NCBI GenBank assembly: GCA_002420015.1
Contig: DIHF01000060.1
Location: 26,159-40,156 of the forward strand
Source: Micavibrio sp. UBA5703
GTDB taxonomy: Bacteria > Pseudomonadota > Alphaproteobacteria > Micavibrionales > Micavibrionaceae
Direction: 5' to 3'
DNA: 13,998 nt
Shown here: piece by piece, positions 5,948 to 11,900 of the stretch
Numbering within the stretch: position 1 is the first letter of the stretch
Layout: each line of letters opens with the position of its first letter
The notes under the pieces: generated by a model
Told to the model about the DNA's origin: nothing
The model's database searches: none
What the model saw: the letters and a program-made list of their open reading frames with translations, nothing else
Translations under genes and position numbers: made by a program

Positions 5948-8900
5948 ATGACCGAACGTAACCGGCCCAGACACACCGAAAGACACCGCTTCCGGCAATC
6001 GGAAAGCGGCAACGTATTCTTTACGTTGTTCGGCGCGGTCGCGATCGTCGGCGTTCTCGGCGCCGGGATCATGGCGACCATGCGCGGCCCGCTGACCACG
6101 ATGGTCAACGTGCAAAAGAAAGCCACCGCCGAAGCCCAGATGGGCATCGCCGCCAAACTGGCGATTCTGGAAGCGGCCTCACAGGCAAACAGCGGCGACT
6201 GCGATGCCGACCAGTTTGTCGAACCCATGCAATATGACACCGCGATCGTCGCTCTCGGCGGCGGTACGCTGCCCGCTGCGGTAGGTTCTAACCGCCAAGA
6301 CCCGTGGGGCAGCGATTACGGCTATTGCGCATGGGATGCTGGTACGGTCGTTTCGCCGGACATAGGAAACTGCACGAACACGCTGCTGGCCGGTAACGAC
6401 ACCAATGACGAAGACTACCCGATGATCGTCATTGTCTCGGCCGGTCCCGACCGCACGTTCCAGACAACCTGCGATGCTTACTCCGGCACCGGCCTGACCA
6501 AGGGCGGCGACGACATCGTAATGGATTATACCTATGAGACAGCCTCCGCATCGGTTGACGGTCTGTGGCGGATCAAGAGCGGCGAACCGGACACCGCCGA
6601 AATCGACAAGCAGCTTTTCGTATCCGGCGGCGCAAGATTCACCAGCGCCATAAACCTGACGGCCCCCAGCGCGCAGCTGCAACTCGGTGCGGCCTCGATG
6701 CTGTTCCCCACACAGGCAGATCTGGCGACCTGTAACGCGGCAAACAATCAACTCTTGCGCGTCAACACCGCCACCGCGCCGATCACCCTCGAGATTTGCG
6801 ACTTTGCCAATGGCGGCTGGCAATCCGTCTCCGCCGGCGCAGGCTCGATCTGGCAGCTCGGCGCGGGCGACGACATTTATTATTCTTCCGGCACCACGCC
6901 GCAGGTCGGCATCGGCAACAACAGCCCGACCGAAGCGCTTGACGTTACGGGCAACATCCAGCTTTCCGGCAATGTCGCCTTCTCCAGCGCCGGATCGCGG
7001 GTTGGCTGGTCCTCGGGCGCGGACATCACCGAAAGCGCGGGCGATCTTCTGATCGACGCCAATGGCGGCTCCGGGGTTGAAGTCACAGTGGGCGCAGATA
7101 GTCTTGATATTGCTGGCGACACGGTTATCACGGGAACGACCAGCGGCGTGACCACGATCGACGCGCTCACCGTTGAAAACGTCCTCGGCACCGATATCCT
7201 GAATGTGCAAAACAACGGCAATGTCGGCATCGGCGTTGCCGACCCGACCGAAAGACTTGACGTGGGCGGCTCGATCACTGCCACGGACCATTACAAGCTC
7301 GACGGCACGAACATCCTGACGGACAACAGCGCCGCCGGAACCGTTCTGCTGGGCAAGAGCGCGGGTTCCTTAACCTCGGGCAATTACAACACGATCCTCG
7401 GCTCCGGCGCGGCGGGAACGCTTTCGACCGGAACGGGCAACATCATCGTCGGCTCGGGCGCAACGGCCCCCGACGTTCCGGCGGGCGCAACCAGCAACTA
7501 CCTTAATATCGGCGACCTCATATACGGCGACATTGCCGGGAACCGCGTCGGCATCAATCAGGCCGCAGGCGTGGACGTCACCACGTTTGATGACACATTA
7601 GAAGTGGCCGGCACCATCGACGCCAGCGGCAACATCAATTCCGACGCCACCGTTATCGGCGCGAACGTGACCACGACGGGCCGCGTCACGACGAACGAAT
7701 TGTACGTTCAGAACACCGACAACTTCATCCCCGGCAACTGCGCCGCAGGAAGCTTCCACCGCTGGGACGGCAATAGCTGGGAGTGCGAGGCCGACACAGG
7801 CGGCGTGGGCGGCGGAACCCAGGACCTCGACAGCGTCCTGACCCAGGGCAGCGATGCCAATTTCCAGTCGGCGGGGAACTTCTCCGGCATCGCGATCGGC
7901 TCGAACACTTTTAGCACCGGCGCGCAAACGCTGGAACTTGATGTGACGGGCGATGTCGGCGCGACATATTATTGCGACGCGGCGGGAAATAACTGCTTCA
8001 CCGCCGCCAGCATCACCGGCGGCACAGGCATCGGCGCACCGGGCAGCAACCGCGAAGTGATCTTCAACTCAAACGGCGTTCTGGGCGCGGATACGAATTT
8101 TGTTTTTACCAGTACGGGGCAACTGGGGATCGGGACCAACGCACCGGGAGCCGATCTCGCCGTCAACACGATTTCTACGGGCAGCATCGGACAAATCATT
8201 AAATGGGGCGCTGCCGGACAAACCGGCAACCTGCTGCAATTTCAAAACAACGCTGGTACGGTGCTTGGCGCTGTCCGCGCGGACGGTTCCGTAAGTTTTC
8301 CATTAGTAAGCACAGCCAGCGGAATAGGCTATGCAACCTTCGGGAACGCTGCACGCCTCGACGTACTGACGTTGAACGGAAGTTTCAAGGTCGACTCCAC
8401 TGGCAATGTCGGTATCCGCGCCACGGGCGCACCTGCGGCCGAACTGGATATCGGCGGTACAGGCGCACTCATTACCCCGCGCGGGGATACGTCGCAACGC
8501 CCCGGCACGCCCGTCAACGGTATGATCCGCTACAACTCGCAAACGGGTAAATTCGAAGGCTATCAGGCCGGCGCATGGACCGACATCATCACCGCCGGAG
8601 CCTCCGCCGCCGCCCCGGATCGCGGCATCCAGTTCAACTCCGGCGGCTCCTTCGCGGCGGATGCGAATTTCGTTTTCACCTCCACTGGAAACCTTGGCCT
8701 TGGGACAAGCACACCAAGCCGAAAACTTGATGTAAATGGGTATATTCAAACCGATTCTTCAAGTGGCGGGTTTTTACTAGGGCCCGCAGGTTCAGCAGGC
8801 ATTCTTGGAAACGGGTACAACATTGGCACAGATTATCTGGTTTTTAACACCGGCTTTGTCGAGAGAATGCGCATTACCGCCACCGGCAACGTCGGCATCG

Positions 8901-11900
8901 GCACGAACGCGCCGCAGGCGCAACTCGACATCGCGGGAACGGGCGCGATGATCACCCCGCGCGGCACGACGGCCCAGCGCCCCGGAACCGCCGTCAACGG
9001 CATGATCCGTTACAACTCCCAAACCGGAAAGTTTGAGGGCTATCAGGCCGGCGCGTGGACCGACATCATCACCGCCGGAGCCACCGCCGCCGCCCCCGAC
9101 CGCGGCGTGCAATTCAACTCCGGCGGCTCCTTCGCGGCGGAATCCACCTTCACCTATACCTCCGCCGGGTATCTGGGTATCGGCACGGCAACGCCGGGCT
9201 ATCCCCTCTCCGTCAACGGGCGGATCGAAACCCGCGGCGGCATGCTGTTCAATCAGGGAACGTCGGCGACCGACAACCTTATTTATGTCGGCTCCGGCAC
9301 GCCGGGCGATGTGAATGCTTCCTTCGGGTTCTTTGTCGGCGGCGTGGGATCGGGCAACAACAGCGACGGCCCGTACTTCCTTGCGCGGGGGAACAGCTTC
9401 TCCAATATCGGAAACCAGCGCGGCAACATGTATTTCGAAGCCGGAAACATCGGCGGCGCGGCGGCATCCGAAGGCTCGCTCAATTTTGTCACCGGCGCGG
9501 AACTTCTGCGTATGATTATCAACAAGGACGGTTATGTCGGGATTGGCGATGCCACCCCCGATTCCGGCACGGGCGGGCAATTGATGCTCGACGTGAACGG
9601 CAACATAGGGGGCACACAATACTGCGACGCCAGCGGGAATAACTGCTTCACCGCCGCCAGCGTGGTGGCGGGGAGCGTCTTTGAAGATTCCTCCGGCACC
9701 GGGGCAGGCCCCATCCGCTCGACCAGCGGCACCATCAACTACGCCTCCGCCGATTTCGTGTTCGGAAGCCCGCAACTGGCCGATACGGGCAACGCCAACC
9801 ACGACGCCCGCATGTTCTTCGATAAGTCAAAGGCAGCATTTAGGACTGGCGAAGTCAGCGGGGGACACTGGGACGATGCGAATGTTGGATGGGGAAGCAT
9901 TGCCTCCGGATGGAACAGCACAGCCAGTGGCACCAATAGTGTCGCAATGGGAGATGGAAACATCGCTTCCGGGGCCAATAGCGTTGCGCTGGGGAACGGC
10001 AGCGATGTCAGCGGGAACAACGCCTTCGCGATGGGACAAGCCAACGTGGCAAGAGGAAACTACAGCTTGGCGACTGGCTACAATAACGAGGCAACCGGTG
10101 AGTACGGCATCACGATGGGAAATCAGGTCCGCGTTGGTAACGGCAGCGCCGGAAGCGGTTTCGGCGATGGCTCCATGGCGCTGGGATTGATTGATGAAGC
10201 CGTAACTATTACATCGCGTCCGCGAGTTTCCGGCATTCAGTCATTGGGCATATTCATGGGTGATCAGGATGGTGTCGACGTAACGGCAAGTAACCTCATG
10301 GCCCTGCTCGGCGGGCGCCTTGTCATTGACCCGGACACGACCAGCGCGACAAATACAAACGTCTCCACTGGTGCGCAGCAGTTGGAGCTTGATGTCACGG
10401 GCGATATCGGCGCGGTCAATTATTGCGACGAGGCCGGGAATAACTGCTTCACCGCCGCGAGCGTGGCCACGGGCGTTGCCCCCGGCAACGACCGCGAAAT
10501 GATCTTCAACTCCGGCGGTGTTCTGGGCACGGATACGAATTTCGTGTTCACCAGCGCGGGATATCTGGGGATTGGCACAACAACCCCCACAGCAGACCTC
10601 GACGTCAGCCTCTCCGGGGATGGCGCCATCAATCTTGGCAACAATGCGAACGGCAACTACGGTTATGAATTCCTTCACCGCGACGATTTGGGCATGTACA
10701 AGGAAGCCAATTCCTTCAACATGTATATCAGCAGCCTTGCGGACCTGCGCGTTAATATAGATTCAAACAACAACGATGTTGGATCTTCATTCAGTATCGG
10801 CGGCAACGGCAACGGCATGACCGGCGGCACACAGCTATTTACAGTACTCGATACGGGCAATGTCGGCATCGGGACGACCGCACCGTGGGCCTCCCTGCAG
10901 GTTGACCGCAGCGGCTCGGAGGCAAGCTATGCGCAAACCACTTACGCAGCGAATGCGGGCGATGCCAGCTACATCTACTTCGGTCGCAGCCGTGGAACAA
11001 GCGCCACACCCACCGCCGTTCAATCCGGCGACGAGATGGCGTTGATTACCTCCGGCGGCTATACAGGCTCGCAGTGGGATGACGGTGCCTCTATCAGAAT
11101 CGTGGTGGACGGGGCTGTCGGCGCAAACGACCTGCCGACACAAATGGAATTTTCGACCACGCCGGATGGCTCCGATACTGCCGCCGTTCGCATGGCCATC
11201 GACAATTCCGGCTTCATCGGTGTCGGAACGGCAACGCCGCAGGCCGAACTCGACATCGCCGGAACGGGCGCGATGATTACCCCGCGCGGCGACACATCCC
11301 AGCGCCCCGGCACGGCGGTAAACGGCATGCTGCGCTATAACTCCCAGACCGGAAAGTTTGAAGGCTATCAGGCTGGGGCGTGGCAGGATATTCTTACCTC
11401 CGGCGGCGGCACGGGCGCCATCGATGACCTGTCGGATGCGTTCACCGATTACGCCACCGAGCACAACATCATCATGGGCCGTGCGGGCGCGGCGGCGCTA
11501 ACGGCAGGAGCGGCAGGCAACCTGTTCATCGGCGAGAACGCCGGGGCCACAACGGCCAACAGCACAGCAGCGACCGACAGCAACGTTGCCGTTGGTATTT
11601 CGGCGTTGAGGCAACTGACATCGGGTACATTGGGCACGGCCGTCGGCGCGTATGCTCTCAGGAACAACACGAGCGGACAATTCAATACGGCCTTGGGTGC
11701 TTACGCCTTGTTTACAAATACCAACAACGGCAGCAACACCGCCATTGGTTACAACGCGCTGTACAATAACACGGCGGCCGGAATCACGGCCATGGGCTAT
11801 TCGGCCCTGACAGACAACACAACCGGTAACGACAACGTGGCGGTGGGTTATAGCGCGCTGGCCACCAACAAGGCAGGCACGGGCGGTACGGCTGTCGGCT

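Noticed and set aside
6179..7291. Long minus-strand ORF (370 codons) opposite the giant gene, plus a 336-codon one at 8792-9802 and many shorter ones on both strands
   Set aside because: They are shadows of GC-rich repetitive coding DNA. The translations are composition-driven with no motifs, and all lie inside the continuous + frame that has coherent domains.
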